Under the pieces are notes generated by a model that saw nothing but the letters and a program-made list of their open reading frames with translations, was not told the origin of the DNA and did no database searches. From assembly GCA_937891565.1 (NCBI GenBank), contig CALAHA010000266.1, forward strand, positions 1 through 34,777: a stretch of 34,777 nt of DNA. Reading direction: 5' to 3'. The stretch's first letter is position 1. Every line of letters starts with the position of its first letter. The DNA comes from an uncultured Ilumatobacter sp. (GTDB taxonomy: Bacteria; Actinomycetota; Acidimicrobiia; Acidimicrobiales; Ilumatobacteraceae). Made by a program: the position numbers and the translations under genes. This document shows positions 7,730 to 15,206 of this stretch, piece by piece.

Positions 7730-7744
7730 GATTCTTGAAGAATC
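7730..7744. promoter_or_regulatory. 15-bp perfect palindrome between divergent genes
   Basis: GATTCTT-G-AAGAATC is a perfect palindrome about 100 bp from the M48 start and about 100 bp from the HD-GYP start. It is AT-rich within GC-rich surroundings, which suits an operator. The binding protein is unknown. Confidence 0.4.
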
Positions 7745-7845
7745 CTATGAAGGAGCCGAAGGGCTTGACAGATGCACAAGGATTACCACCGAGAAGCAGT
7801 AGGCAACAACGAGTGAACAGAAATGAAAATTGAGTGCCAGGATCG

Positions 7846-9552
7846 ATGGCCGCAGAGCGGTCAAAAGCCAGAACGCTGCTCGATGACGCCGCGGCGTGCC
7901 GAGTTGCAGACCCCGTTCGGGCGCGCAAGTTGGTCCTCGACGCACGCACGCTCGCACGAGCATCGGAACTGACGGACAACGAAGCCGAAGCGCTTTACTC
8001 GCTGGCCTCCATTGCCCACCAGCGTGGCCATACCGACGATGCGTTCGCCCTCGCAGCCGAAGCTGTTGAGGTGGCCTCGCGCCACGAGCCGTCGCTGACG
8101 CTCGCCTGGTCGCACCACCTGCTCGGTGTGGTCCACTACCAGGCCAGCAACTTTGCTTCTGCCCTCGAACAGTCGCTTGCGGCCCTCCAGGTGTATCGCA
8201 CCACTGGCCACGAGATCGACGAGGGCAAAATTCTCCACACGATCGCCGCCGTGTACCAGTCGATGGGCGATCACGACCGTGCGATTGCCACGTACGAGAA
8301 CGCTCTGGCGATCAACGAGCCGCTCGGTCGTCGTGACCTCGATGCCATGGTGCTCGGCAATCTCGCCCGTATCCGCGGCCGTCGCGACGAGTACCTCGCG
8401 GCGGTCAGCCTCGGCCGACGCGCTGTCGGGCTCGCTCGCGAACATGCGCCGCAGCTGATCGCTGGTCTGCTTGCGGATCTCGCCGAGGCATACGTCGGCC
8501 TCGCTGATCACGCCAGTGCAACTTTGTGCTTCGCTGAAGCTCGGGCCGACTGGGAATATCGTGTGGCTGACGGACAAGAATTGGCTCCGGCCGAGCAGCT
8601 CGCGATCATGGTGTCCGAGGGTCGCGTTGCGCTGCGGAGCGGTCAGACCGACGAGGCGATCGGATCGCTCGCGGCCGCACTCGACCTTGCCGACCGCACC
8701 GATCACCGCGAATCCAAACTCGAAATCCACGACCTCTTGGCCATGGCCTACAAGCAGGCAGAAAAATTTGACGAGGCACTCGATCACCGCGAGCGTCACT
8801 TCGCGTTGCACCGTGAGATTTTCACCGACTCCGCTGACCTCCGCTCGCGAACATTGCAGATTGCTCACGACAACCAGACGGCTCGGCATCGCGCCGAGAT
8901 CACGCGCCTACAGACCACCGAATTGGCCAGTAGCTTCGCCGCTCAGCACGCTGATGCTGACGCCTATCACCTCGAAGCGTTCGAACGTCTGGCATCGCTC
9001 GCCGAATTCCGTGGCGGCAACACCACGAAGCACACCGATGCCGTCGGCGACCTGTCCGCCGAAATCGCTCATGCGATCGGCCAGCCGCCGGAGTGGTGCG
9101 AGCGTTTGCGCTTAGCTGCACGTTTGCATGACGTCGGCAAGGTCGCCATCTCCGATTCGGTACTCCTGAAGCCCGGCCCACTCACGATGTTGGAATTCGA
9201 CGAGGTCAAACAGCACACCGTGCTCGGCCATCGCCTGCTGTCGGGCGTGTCAACCGATCTGTTCTCGCTCGCTGCCGAAGCTGCCTGGGCCCATCATGAG
9301 TGGTGGGACGGCTCGGGCTACCCGAACGGCCTGAGTGCGAAGGCAATCCCGTTGTCCGGCCGCATCGTTGCCGTCGCTGACGTGTACGACTCTCTCGCCA
9401 CCCGTCGCGTGTACAAACGCGAATGGAGCTTGGCTGAAGCGATCCGCTTCGTTCGGTCTGGATCGGGCGCTCAGTTCCAGCCGGAGTTGGTCGACGCATT
9501 CGTGCAAGTGATGGTGGCCCGCGACTCGTCGCTGGAAGCGGAACTCGCTTAA
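7846..9552 (+). CDS. TPR-repeat protein with C-terminal HD-GYP phosphodiesterase domain
   Basis: A 568-aa signalling protein. Residues about 1-330 are tetratricopeptide-like helical repeats (clear units include AEALYSLASIAHQRGHTDDA and LHTIAAVYQSMGDHDRAIAT). A short helical linker (about 335-370) leads into a complete HD-GYP domain: His428-Asp429 in ARLHDVGKVAI, the helix KQHTVLGHRLL, HHEWWDGSGYPNGL at 483-496, and GRIVAVADVYDSLATRRVYK. HD-GYP domains with these residues hydrolyse cyclic di-GMP or related cyclic dinucleotides. There is no receiver domain, no membrane segment and no GGDEF partner nearby, so control is presumably by protein binding to the TPR part. The ATG at 7846 is preceded by AGGA at short spacing; a GTG at 7834 is an alternative. 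Confidence 0.9.
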   Translation: MAAERSKARTLLDDAAACRVADPVRARKLVLDARTLARASELTDNEAEALYSLASIAHQRGHTDDAFALAAEAVEVASRHEPSLTLAWSHHLLGVVHYQASNFASALEQSLAALQVYRTTGHEIDEGKILHTIAAVYQSMGDHDRAIATYENALAINEPLGRRDLDAMVLGNLARIRGRRDEYLAAVSLGRRAVGLAREHAPQLIAGLLADLAEAYVGLADHASATLCFAEARADWEYRVADGQELAPAEQLAIMVSEGRVALRSGQTDEAIGSLAAALDLADRTDHRESKLEIHDLLAMAYKQAEKFDEALDHRERHFALHREIFTDSADLRSRTLQIAHDNQTARHRAEITRLQTTELASSFAAQHADADAYHLEAFERLASLAEFRGGNTTKHTDAVGDLSAEIAHAIGQPPEWCERLRLAARLHDVGKVAISDSVLLKPGPLTMLEFDEVKQHTVLGHRLLSGVSTDLFSLAAEAAWAHHEWWDGSGYPNGLSAKAIPLSGRIVAVADVYDSLATRRVYKREWSLAEAIRFVRSGSGAQFQPELVDAFVQVMVARDSSLEAELA

Positions 9553-9585
9553 CCCTGCGGTAGCGGCAGTGTTATCGCTGCGATC

Positions 9586-9591
9586 TACGGT
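9586..9591 (+). promoter_or_regulatory. -10 element for leaderless ferredoxin gene
   Basis: TACGGT followed by 7 nt and the ATG at 9599; no ribosome-binding site. Confidence 0.55.
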
Positions 9592-9598
9592 TACAGCC

Positions 9599-9937
9599 AT
9601 GGCTGCCAACAGCACTGCGATCACGCGTGATGAGCGCATCAAAATGCGTGAGCGGAACCCGAAGTGGCGCAACGATCCGGTGCGGATCGAAATGCTTGAG
9701 TGCATCAACTGCGACGCTTGCCTGCGGGCATGTCCACCGAATTTCGGTGCGATTTTCAACCACGGTGCCGACGTCGTGATCATCCCTGAACTGTGCAGCG
9801 GTTGCGACAAGTGCATCCCGGCATGCCCGGTTGACTGCATCTATCCGGACCCTGACTGGACCCCTGAGACCGCAACGTCCAGTGGCTCCGGTGACTGGTG
9901 GGAGTTGCCGCACTCAGACGACGATCCCTACGTCTAA
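9599..9937 (+). CDS. Ferredoxin with two [4Fe-4S] cluster motifs
   Basis: A 112-aa electron-transfer protein. Two full CxxCxxCxxxCP motifs are present: Cys35/38/41/45 and Cys66/69/72/76, with one further Cys at 80. An N-terminal basic extension of about 30 residues and an acidic, Trp-containing tail (DWWELPHSDDDPYV) flank the cluster domain. The start ATG is placed 7 nt after a TANNNT element. The partner enzyme is not evident: neighbours are a cyclic-dinucleotide signalling gene upstream and a hydrolase downstream. The stop codon overlaps a run of 6-bp repeats. Confidence 0.88.
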   Translation: MAANSTAITRDERIKMRERNPKWRNDPVRIEMLECINCDACLRACPPNFGAIFNHGADVVIIPELCSGCDKCIPACPVDCIYPDPDWTPETATSSGSGDWWELPHSDDDPYV

Positions 9938-9972
9938 CTCCCACTCCCACTCCCACTCCCACTCCCACTCCC
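9937..9972. repeat. Hexanucleotide tandem repeat, six copies
   Basis: The unit ACTCCC is repeated six times without mismatch, starting on the last base of the ferredoxin stop codon. The minus strand is a series of GGG runs with 3-nt spacers and could form a G-quadruplex. Copy number is likely to vary between strains. Confidence 0.9.
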
Positions 9973-9996
9973 GTCGGGTCGTGGGTGGACTTTCCA

Positions 9997-10028
9997 GCAG
10001 GTTGTCTGGTCGGCAGGTTGTCTGGTCG
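9997..10028. repeat. Two perfect 16-bp tandem copies
   Basis: GCAGGTTGTCTGGTCG occurs twice back to back in the spacer between the ferredoxin and hydrolase genes. Confidence 0.9.
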
Positions 10029-10089
10029 AAGGTAACGAGAGCATCGATCCGGCCTGCGGCCCTGGATCGGGCCCTTCGGTTCGATCTAC

Positions 10090-10119
10090 TCCTGCCATCT
10101 CCTGCCATCTCCTGCCATC
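10090..10119. repeat. Three perfect 10-bp tandem copies
   Basis: TCCTGCCATC occurs three times back to back. It is the third different tandem repeat in this 279-bp spacer (9938-10216), which otherwise holds no gene that I can see. Confidence 0.9.
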
Positions 10120-10216
10120 TGCTCCACCTTTGTAGGCCCCGAGGCTGCGAACAATGCGCGGAACTCGGTGGTGATGCGTCGGCTGAGGTGCACTGAGCAA
10201 GTAGAAAGGGCGGTTG

Positions 10217-10981
10217 ATGAGTGAGCCAATGATTCTTCCCGGTTGTGAGCCACTGAGCCATGACGGCAGCCGCAACGCTGGCGTGCTGGTGATTCACGGT
10301 TTCACCGGTAACCCGTCGTCGCTTCGCGCTCAAGCCGATTCGTTCGCCGAGCTCGGTTATCACGTCGAGCTGCCGCGGCTGCCCGGCCACGGCACGACCA
10401 TCGACGACATGTTGGCGACCAACTGGGCTGACTGGTCGGGTGAGGTCGAAGCTGCCTACCAGCGCCTCGCAGCGCGTACTGCCAACATCGTCGTCATGGG
10501 CCTCAGCATGGGTGGCACGCTCACCCTGTGGGCAGCATTGCAGCACCCCGATGTGGCTGGCCTCGTTCTTGTCAATCCGGCAGCTGCGAATCAGGCCGAC
10601 GACGCACGGGCGATGATTCAGGAGATGGTCGAGGACGGCATGGCCGTGGCGCCTGGAATCGGTTCCGACATCGCTGACCCCGATGCGACCGAGATTGCCT
10701 ACGAAGGAACGCCGCTCGTGCCGCTGCTCTCGCTGTATAACGATGGCATTGCGCCTATTACTGATCGTTACGGCGACCTCGCTATGCCGATCCTGCTCTA
10801 CACCTCGAAAAATGATCACGTGGTGCCACCTGCAGCGAGTGACCACTTGGCAGCGACCGCTGGCGGCGCAGTCGATCACGTGCTGCTTGAGCGGAGCTTC
10901 CACGTTGCCACGCAGGACTATGACGCCGCCGACATCACCGCCGGTGCTGCAGCCTTCGTTGCACGAGTGACCGGAGCATGA
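10217..10981 (+). CDS. Alpha/beta hydrolase, carboxylesterase / monoacylglycerol lipase type
   Basis: A 254-aa serine hydrolase. The motif VLVIHGFTGNPSSLR supplies the oxyanion HGF(T)G, GLSMGG contains nucleophile Ser97, Asp200 lies in TSKNDHVVPP, and His229 in SFHVATQD. The HGFTG/GLSMGG combination and the length fit bacterial Est30-like carboxylesterases. The ATG at 10217 has AAAGGG upstream; this is one of few genes here with a usual ribosome-binding site. lgt begins one base after its stop, so the two are probably co-transcribed. Confidence 0.88.
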   Translation: MSEPMILPGCEPLSHDGSRNAGVLVIHGFTGNPSSLRAQADSFAELGYHVELPRLPGHGTTIDDMLATNWADWSGEVEAAYQRLAARTANIVVMGLSMGGTLTLWAALQHPDVAGLVLVNPAAANQADDARAMIQEMVEDGMAVAPGIGSDIADPDATEIAYEGTPLVPLLSLYNDGIAPITDRYGDLAMPILLYTSKNDHVVPPAASDHLAATAGGAVDHVLLERSFHVATQDYDAADITAGAAAFVARVTGA

Positions 10982-10982
10982 C

Positions 10983-11843
10983 ATGAGCCTGTTGAGCAGC
11001 ATCCCGTCGCCGTCGTTCAATTCCTTCGACATTGGTCCACTCAGCCTGAACATCTACGGGTTGGCCATTGCCTGTGGTGTGATTGCCGCGGTCTGGCTGT
11101 TCGGCAAGCGTCTCGAAGAGCGCAACGCCGGCACGGCAGATGATGCGAGCTCGATTGCGGTCTGGGCAGTCATTGCCGGGGTGATCGGAGCGCGTCTCTA
11201 TCACGTGGTCACCGACTGGGATCGCTTCACCGACAACTACGCAGCCATCCCGAAGTTGTGGGAAGGCGGCCTCGGGATTCCGGGCGGTCTCGCTGCTGGC
11301 ATTCCGGTCGGGCTGCTCATTGCGAAGCGGAAGGGCATCAGCATGCCGATGGCGGCCACATGCGCTGCGCCGGCAATCCCGCTCGCACAGGCGATTGGAC
11401 GCCTTGGTAACTACTTCAACCAAGAGCTTTACGGCAAGGCAACGAACCTGCCGTGGGCACTTGAAATCGATGACGCCCACCTCCTCGACGGCTATGCCTC
11501 AGGCACCACGTTCCACCCGACGTTCCTCTACGAACTGCTGTGGAGCTTGGCGCTGTGTGGCGTGCTGCTGTGGATCGATCGCAAGTGGCGGCCGGGCCTC
11601 GGCCAGCTCATGGCGATGTACATCATCGGCTATGGAATCGGTCGGTTCTGGGTCGAGGGACTCCGCATTGATCGGGCTGATGAACTTGTTGGCCTGCGGT
11701 GGAACCAATGGGTCGCGATTGCCATGGTCGTGGGCGGCAGCGTTGCTCTCGCCGTGATGCGCCGTCATCCGATCCTCGAAGAGACCGATGTCGTCGACAA
11801 CGACGCAGCTCTCGAACCTGCAATCGCTGACCCCGACGACTGA
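10983..11843 (+). CDS. lgt: Prolipoprotein diacylglyceryl transferase
   Basis: Integral membrane enzyme (286 aa) that transfers diacylglycerol to the lipobox Cys of prolipoproteins. Diagnostic features are GARLYHVVTDW with the conserved His, GGLGIPGGLAAG, and the Lgt signature AIGRLGNYFNQELYG, plus a conserved C-terminal GRFWVEGLRID. At least six hydrophobic segments are visible. The start lies 1 bp after the hydrolase stop. The cupredoxin lipoprotein at 1263-1868 is a plausible substrate in this window. The last 25 residues are acidic and disordered-looking. Confidence 0.95.
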   Translation: MSLLSSIPSPSFNSFDIGPLSLNIYGLAIACGVIAAVWLFGKRLEERNAGTADDASSIAVWAVIAGVIGARLYHVVTDWDRFTDNYAAIPKLWEGGLGIPGGLAAGIPVGLLIAKRKGISMPMAATCAAPAIPLAQAIGRLGNYFNQELYGKATNLPWALEIDDAHLLDGYASGTTFHPTFLYELLWSLALCGVLLWIDRKWRPGLGQLMAMYIIGYGIGRFWVEGLRIDRADELVGLRWNQWVAIAMVVGGSVALAVMRRHPILEETDVVDNDAALEPAIADPDD

Positions 11844-11862
11844 TCGACCTGTGCGCACATTC

Positions 11863-11965
11863 TGTGTGAGCGATTGCGGCGTCGTCGCCCAGATCTGCTC
11901 GCACAAAAGCTGGCCCGCGTTTTGTGCGAGCAGAAGCGGCGTCGGTTTCTGCTATCGCTCACACA
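11863..11965. repeat. Four alternating copies of a TGTGYGAGC repeat forming nested palindromes
   Basis: Between convergent lgt and the DeoR gene the core TGTGTGAGCGAT (11863, +), CTGCTCGCACA (11895, -), TGTGCGAGCAG (11923, +) and ATCGCTCACACA (11954, -) alternates in orientation. Inner arms of 14 bp (11895-11908 with 11920-11933) and outer arms of 12 bp (11863-11874 with 11954-11965) pair perfectly. The two plus copies are also followed by GCGGCGTCG, at a 60-bp period. It resembles the paired REP elements of other bacteria and could also stop transcription from both sides. Confidence 0.75.
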
Positions 11966-12013
11966 AAAAATACTGATCGACCGGCCGTGCGCGGTGGGAT
12001 GGGGCGGGGTGAT

Positions 12014-12838
12014 TTAGCTGCCGGAAACTTGGCGGACGTCGGGGATCTGGTTGGCGAGGACCGCGGCGGCGTCGGCTGAGAGTTTGTCGTCGGTGATCAA
12101 GACGTCGGCATCGCTCAGGTTGGCGAAGGAACTGAGGCCAGTGACGCCCCACTTGCTGTGATCAGCGAGGACAATCTTGCGTCCCGAGGCCTGGATAAAC
12201 GCTCGGTTCGTGTCCGATTCCAAGATGTTTGGCGTGGTGAAACCGGCCCGTTCGCTCATGCCGTGCACCCCAATGAACAAGGTGTCGACATGGAGTGCAG
12301 CAAGTGCGGTGGCCGCGATCGGGCCGACGAGCGCATCGCTGGGCGTTCGGACACCACCGGTGAGGATGATGTTTCGATCGGCGCGCCAGAACTCGTTAAA
12401 CACTTCGGCAACGCGCATGCTGTTGGTGACGACGGTCAGGTTTGGGATTGCAGCGAGTTCGCCGGCGAGCCGCCAAGTGGTGGTGCCGGCCATGAGGCCG
12501 ATCGTTGCGCCGCCCCGGACGAACTCGGCAGCGGCCCGGGCAATGGCTTGCTTCTCGGCTGTCTGCGTATTCGATTTGGCGTCGAAGCTGGGCTGATCGG
12601 CGGCATGGTCGGTTGAGACCTTCGCACCGCCGTGCACTTTGACGAGAGCACCGGCTTCGTCGAGCACATCGAGATCTCGCCGGATGGTCATGTCGCTGAC
12701 ATCCAGCAGCGTGGCGAGTTCGGTGACCCGAACAGAACCGCGTGTTCGAACTTCGGACACGATGAGATCATGGCGTTCCTGTGCCAGCGACCGGGAGACC
12801 GGGAAAATGTTGGTCGCCAAGTTCATATCGGTGTTCAT
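12014..12838 (-). CDS. DeoR-family transcriptional regulator
   Basis: A 274-aa sugar-type repressor. The N-terminal winged helix reads RHDLIVSEVRTRGSVRVTEL, LLDVSDMTIRRDLDVLDEAG and VKVHGGA, the classical DeoR signature. The C-terminal sensor domain contains IGLMAGTTTW, VVTNSMRVAEVF, GGVRTPSDALVGP, DTLFIGVHGMS and VLADHSKWG, which bind phosphorylated sugars in relatives. The ATG at 12838 has GAGAAG 9 nt upstream; ATG 12847 is an alternative. It diverges from an alpha-galactosidase gene, and candidate operators lie in the shared 171-bp spacer, so it probably represses that gene. Confidence 0.9.
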   Translation of the reverse strand: MNTDMNLATNIFPVSRSLAQERHDLIVSEVRTRGSVRVTELATLLDVSDMTIRRDLDVLDEAGALVKVHGGAKVSTDHAADQPSFDAKSNTQTAEKQAIARAAAEFVRGGATIGLMAGTTTWRLAGELAAIPNLTVVTNSMRVAEVFNEFWRADRNIILTGGVRTPSDALVGPIAATALAALHVDTLFIGVHGMSERAGFTTPNILESDTNRAFIQASGRKIVLADHSKWGVTGLSSFANLSDADVLITDDKLSADAAAVLANQIPDVRQVSGS

Positions 12839-12881
12839 GTGCGCCATCTTCTCGCAAGAATGCGTCGAAATCAACAGCTCT

Positions 12882-12894
12882 ACACAGACTGTGT
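12882..12894. promoter_or_regulatory. 13-bp palindrome, candidate operator
   Basis: ACACAG-A-CTGTGT is a perfect palindrome 44 bp from the DeoR start, in the spacer shared with the alpha-galactosidase gene. Confidence 0.4.
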
Positions 12895-12943
12895 CTGGAA
12901 TACGCGCAGACCATGTGATCGTTCGCACACCGGAGTGCAGTCA

Positions 12944-12965
12944 TTCGGACATCTTTTCGGACATC
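12944..12965. promoter_or_regulatory. Direct repeat TTCGGACATC, candidate operator
   Basis: TTCGGACATC occurs at 12944-12953 and 12956-12965, a 12-bp period, about 30 bp before the alpha-galactosidase -10 element, where a repressor would block RNA polymerase. Confidence 0.4.
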
Positions 12966-12995
12966 CCTATGAAGAGTCCGCCGCTGCCCGTTCTT

Positions 12996-13001
12996 TATGA
13001 T
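12996..13001 (+). promoter_or_regulatory. -10 element for the alpha-galactosidase gene
   Basis: TATGAT lies 8 nt before the GTG at 13010 and 11 nt before the ATG at 13013. No ribosome-binding site. Confidence 0.45.
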
Positions 13002-13009
13002 GCGTCACT

Positions 13010-15124
13010 GTGATGATTCGCCTCTCCGCTGGTGCCAACATGAACGCAGCGACGGATGTCGTCGTTGATACCTCGACTGGCGCCCCGACGATCGTGCACT
13101 GGGGTGCATCGCTCGGTGTTGACGTCGACCTGGACACGGTGCTCCCCGCGCTCAGCCGGCCGATCGTGCACGGGACCTTCGACGAGATCGCACCAATTTC
13201 GGTTGTTCCCGAACACGGCTCGGGGTGGACCGGGCGCCCCGGGCTGCTCGGTCGCCGTGGTGGCGGCAAAGCCTGGGCGCCTCGCTTCTCGAACCCGACG
13301 CACACCCTTGACGGCAACTCACTGTCGGTTCATTCCACCGATGACGTCGCCGGCCTCGCACTCAACGTCACCATCGTGCTCGACGACGTACTCCATGTCT
13401 GGGTGACCATCAGCAACACTGCGGATCGCCGCTACAGCCTCGATGGGCTGACCGTCACGTTGCCGGTTGCTCAACAGGCTGGTGAACTCCTCAGCTTCGA
13501 AGGCCGCTGGTCCCGAGAGTTTCATCCCGTCCGGAGCGACTGGACCAACGGATCGCTGCTCGTCGAGAACCGACGCGGTCGAACCTCACATGAGTATCCC
13601 CCCGTCATATTCTTCGGGCAGCGCGGTTTTAACGAGTGGGCTGGTGAGGTGTGGGGCGCGCACGTTGCATGGAGCGGTAACCACACGATGCTTGCCGAGC
13701 GGCTCCCTGATGGGCGTCGCTACATCCAGGCCGGCGAACTGCTACACCCCGGCGAGATTGTCCTCGAACCCGGCCAGTCCTACACCACACCGGAGACCAT
13801 CGCGGTGTACTCACCGCAGGGCCTCACGCCCGCAACGCACGGCTTCCACCGGTCGTTGCGCGCCCGGTCGAACCATCCCGTCAAGCCGCGTCCGGTCTTG
13901 CTCAACACGTGGGAAGCGGTCTACTTCGACCACGAGACCGAGAAGCTCAAGGCACTCGCCGACGCCGCTGTCGACCTGGGTATCGAACGGTTCGTGCTCG
14001 ACGACGGCTGGTTCGGCTCCCGCCGCGACGACACCACAAGCCTGGGCGACTGGTGGGTTTCGGAGAGCGTCTACCCCGATGGGCTCGAACCGCTCATCAG
14101 GCACGTCACTGGGCTTGGTATGGAGTTTGGCATTTGGGTCGAGCCGGAAATGGTCAACCCTGACAGCGATATCTTCCGTGCACACCCCGACTGGGTGTTG
14201 ACCACCGACGGATACGAACCGGTGCTGGGCCGACAACAACTCGTGCTCGACCTCGGCAACCGCGAGGCGTTCACATTTATCTACGACTGCCTGGACAAGC
14301 TGCTTGGCGACCACGACATCTGCTTCGTGAAGTGGGACATGAACCGTGACCACATTCAAGGTGCGAACCAGCACGGTGCGGCCGGAACCAATGCCCAGAC
14401 CATGGCGCTGTATCACCTGATCGACAAGCTGCGCCGGGCACACCCGAACGTTGAGTTCGAGTCGTGTGCGTCAGGTGGCGGCCGCATCGATCACGAAATA
14501 TTGAAGCGCACCGAGCGCGTCTGGACCAGCGACTGCAACGACGCGCTCGAACGTCAGGTCATCCAGCGCGGCGCGTCGATGCTGATCCCGCCTGAGCTGA
14601 TGGGCAGCCACATCGGGCCCACCAGATCGCACACCACAGGGCGCACACAGACGCTGTCGTTCAGGGCGGCTACGGCCATGTTCGGGCATCTCGGTGTCGA
14701 GTGGAACGTCACCAAGCTGACCGACGAGGAGCGTCTGGCGCTCCGCGCCGTCATTGCTCTGCACAAGGAGCACCGCGAGTTGTTCCACAACGGCGACTAC
14801 GTGCGTTTCGATTCGGATGCGCAGTTCAACGCTGTCGGGGTCTATGCCGCAGACCGGAGCGAAGGCATTGTGTCGTTCGCTCAGCTCACCACGGCGCCGA
14901 GCCAGACGCCGCCGCCGCTGCGGCTCCCTGGCCTCGACGTCGACGCCATTTACCGGATCGAACACCTGGGCATCCCGTACGAGAGATGGGGTGCGGCGCG
15001 GACCCAGCCCGGCTGGCTGACCGACGGCGCACTCCTCACCGGCCGGCAGCTCGCTGCGCACGGCGTGCAGCCTCCGACGCTGCACCCTGAGTCAGCGGTG
15101 CTCTTCAAGCTCACACGGCAGTAG
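13010..15124 (+). CDS. GH36 alpha-galactosidase
   Basis: A 704-aa glycoside hydrolase family 36 enzyme cleaving terminal alpha-galactose. The N-terminal beta-sandwich includes the family segment ending in EFHPVRSDW, NGSLLVENRRGRTSHEYPP. The catalytic barrel has ERFVLDDGWFGSRRDD, GIWVEPEMVNPDSDI, the nucleophile Asp443 in CFVKWDMNRD, ESCASGGGR, and acid/base Asp508 in TSDCNDALERQ. A C-terminal beta domain follows. No signal peptide is visible, so it should act in the cytosol on imported sugars. No transporter for oligosaccharides is adjacent (the next gene is an MFS protein of another type). Probably controlled by the divergent DeoR repressor. The GTG start is chosen from promoter position; ATG 13013 or 13040 are possible. 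Confidence 0.93.
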   Translation: MMIRLSAGANMNAATDVVVDTSTGAPTIVHWGASLGVDVDLDTVLPALSRPIVHGTFDEIAPISVVPEHGSGWTGRPGLLGRRGGGKAWAPRFSNPTHTLDGNSLSVHSTDDVAGLALNVTIVLDDVLHVWVTISNTADRRYSLDGLTVTLPVAQQAGELLSFEGRWSREFHPVRSDWTNGSLLVENRRGRTSHEYPPVIFFGQRGFNEWAGEVWGAHVAWSGNHTMLAERLPDGRRYIQAGELLHPGEIVLEPGQSYTTPETIAVYSPQGLTPATHGFHRSLRARSNHPVKPRPVLLNTWEAVYFDHETEKLKALADAAVDLGIERFVLDDGWFGSRRDDTTSLGDWWVSESVYPDGLEPLIRHVTGLGMEFGIWVEPEMVNPDSDIFRAHPDWVLTTDGYEPVLGRQQLVLDLGNREAFTFIYDCLDKLLGDHDICFVKWDMNRDHIQGANQHGAAGTNAQTMALYHLIDKLRRAHPNVEFESCASGGGRIDHEILKRTERVWTSDCNDALERQVIQRGASMLIPPELMGSHIGPTRSHTTGRTQTLSFRAATAMFGHLGVEWNVTKLTDEERLALRAVIALHKEHRELFHNGDYVRFDSDAQFNAVGVYAADRSEGIVSFAQLTTAPSQTPPPLRLPGLDVDAIYRIEHLGIPYERWGAARTQPGWLTDGALLTGRQLAAHGVQPPTLHPESAVLFKLTRQ

Positions 15125-15194
15125 CCGATCGCCCGGGAAGTGCACTGCTGCGACGGCAACATTCGTCAGGTCGTCGCTGACAGTCCTGACGAGC

Positions 15195-15200
15195 TACGTT
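15195..15200 (+). promoter_or_regulatory. -10 element for leaderless MFS gene
   Basis: TACGTT followed by 6 nt and the GTG at 15207. Confidence 0.5.
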
Positions 15201-15206
15201 GGCGAG

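Noticed and set aside
7765..7770. TTGACA as -35 of the HD-GYP gene
   Set aside because: No acceptable -10 hexamer lies 16-18 bp downstream, so a promoter cannot be supported.
7630..7779. 50-residue N-terminal extension of the M48 protease
   Set aside because: The extension is polar, unlike the family, and the -10 element at 7637-7642 would lie inside the coding region.
7861..8889. 342-codon minus-strand frame inside the HD-GYP gene
   Set aside because: Shadow frame; the plus-strand protein has complete TPR and HD-GYP motifs.
9937..10119. CRISPR array
   Set aside because: Repeats are directly adjacent with no spacers, of three different unit lengths, and there are no cas genes.
9914..11053. 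Long minus-strand frame of 379 codons with an EWEWEWEW stretch
   Set aside because: It is antisense to the hydrolase gene and the dipeptide run is only the (ACTCCC) tandem repeat read backwards; no family features.
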